5,029 nucleotides of DNA. Origin: Flavobacteriales bacterium UBA3442. Lineage in GTDB: Bacteria > Bacteroidota > Bacteroidia > Flavobacteriales > Schleiferiaceae. Of the stretch, positions 4,960-5,029 are shown piece by piece. The first letter of the stretch is position 1; each line of letters begins with the position of its first letter. A model generated the notes under the pieces. The model was not told the origin of the DNA. It made no database searches and saw only the letters and a program-made list of their open reading frames with translations. The stretch spans positions 1 through 5,029 of the forward strand of contig DFSH01000004.1 of the NCBI GenBank assembly GCA_002378565.1, in the 5' to 3' direction. Position numbers and translations under genes: made by a program.

Positions 4960-5029
4960 AAGCTGAAAAACAGGCCATGTCGGCCATGGATTTAAACACT
5001 TGGGCTCGATCGGTGATGAAGCGATTGAG
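4956..5029 (+). CDS. Unrecognised ORF, start only (cut by right edge)
   Basis: The ATG at 4956 overlaps the TGA of the DUF4294 gene (ATGA), the same arrangement as the transaldolase/HAD pair. The frame stays open for 24 codons to the right edge, beginning MKAEKQAMSAMDLNTWARSV. It is hydrophilic and probably helical, with no signal peptide, which suggests a cytosolic N-terminus. Starts at 4977 or 4986 (in-frame ATGs) are also possible. Too little is present to assign a family. Confidence 0.5.
   Translation, partial: MKAEKQAMSAMDLNTWARSVMKRL

Noticed and set aside
4973..4988. Short direct repeat GGCCATG-TC-GGCCATG at the start of the last ORF
   Set aside because: Seven-base units occurring twice in coding sequence (AMSAM) are too short to mean more than chance.
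1..5029. tRNA, rRNA, riboswitch, CRISPR, insertion sequence or attachment site
   Set aside because: Nearly every base is in a supported gene, the gaps are at most 43 bp, and no cloverleaf, spaced repeats, terminal inverted repeats or transposase is visible.

Overview
The window is almost fully coding: eight protein genes in four two-gene units that alternate in direction. No intergenic stretch exceeds about 45 bases, and I see no RNA gene, mobile element, CRISPR array or large repeat. It looks like a chromosome segment from Bacteroidota, most likely a marine-type Flavobacteriales relative with base composition near half G+C. The evidence is the gene families (DUF4294, a Bacteroidota-type M23 peptidase divergent from a small coiled-coil protein plus zapA, and a CarboxypepD_reg-like surface protein), promoter boxes of the Bacteroidota -7 form TAnnTTTG, and the absence of Shine-Dalgarno sequences at the starts examined.

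Layout. (A) Minus strand, 1987 to 1: an exported M23 metallopeptidase with Ig-like repeats, then an exported carboxypeptidase-regulatory-like protein that runs off the left edge. (B) Plus strand, 2031 to 2665: a small coiled-coil protein and ZapA, joined by a TAATG overlap. Units A and B diverge from a 43-bp region holding two mirror-image TACCTTTG boxes. (C) Minus strand, 4277 to 2662: a fructose-6-phosphate-aldolase-type transaldolase fused to a KdsD/KpsF-like CBS pair, joined by an ATGA overlap to a KdsC-like HAD phosphatase. The end of unit C overlaps the end of zapA by 4 bases. (D) Plus strand, 4312 to the right edge: an exported DUF4294 protein, joined by an ATGA overlap to an unrecognised ORF cut by the edge. 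Units C and D diverge from a 34-bp gap that also carries -7-like boxes.

How the genes work together. Units A and B look like an envelope and division neighbourhood: ZapA stabilises the FtsZ ring, the coiled-coil protein is a candidate partner, and the M23 enzyme acts on periplasmic peptidoglycan. Unit C is the most unusual part. It looks like a two-enzyme sugar-phosphate module in which the isomerase domain of a KDO-type arabinose-5-phosphate isomerase has been replaced by a transaldolase-fold domain with altered active-site residues, next to a phosphatase like the one that acts later in KDO synthesis. Its substrate cannot be read from the sequence.
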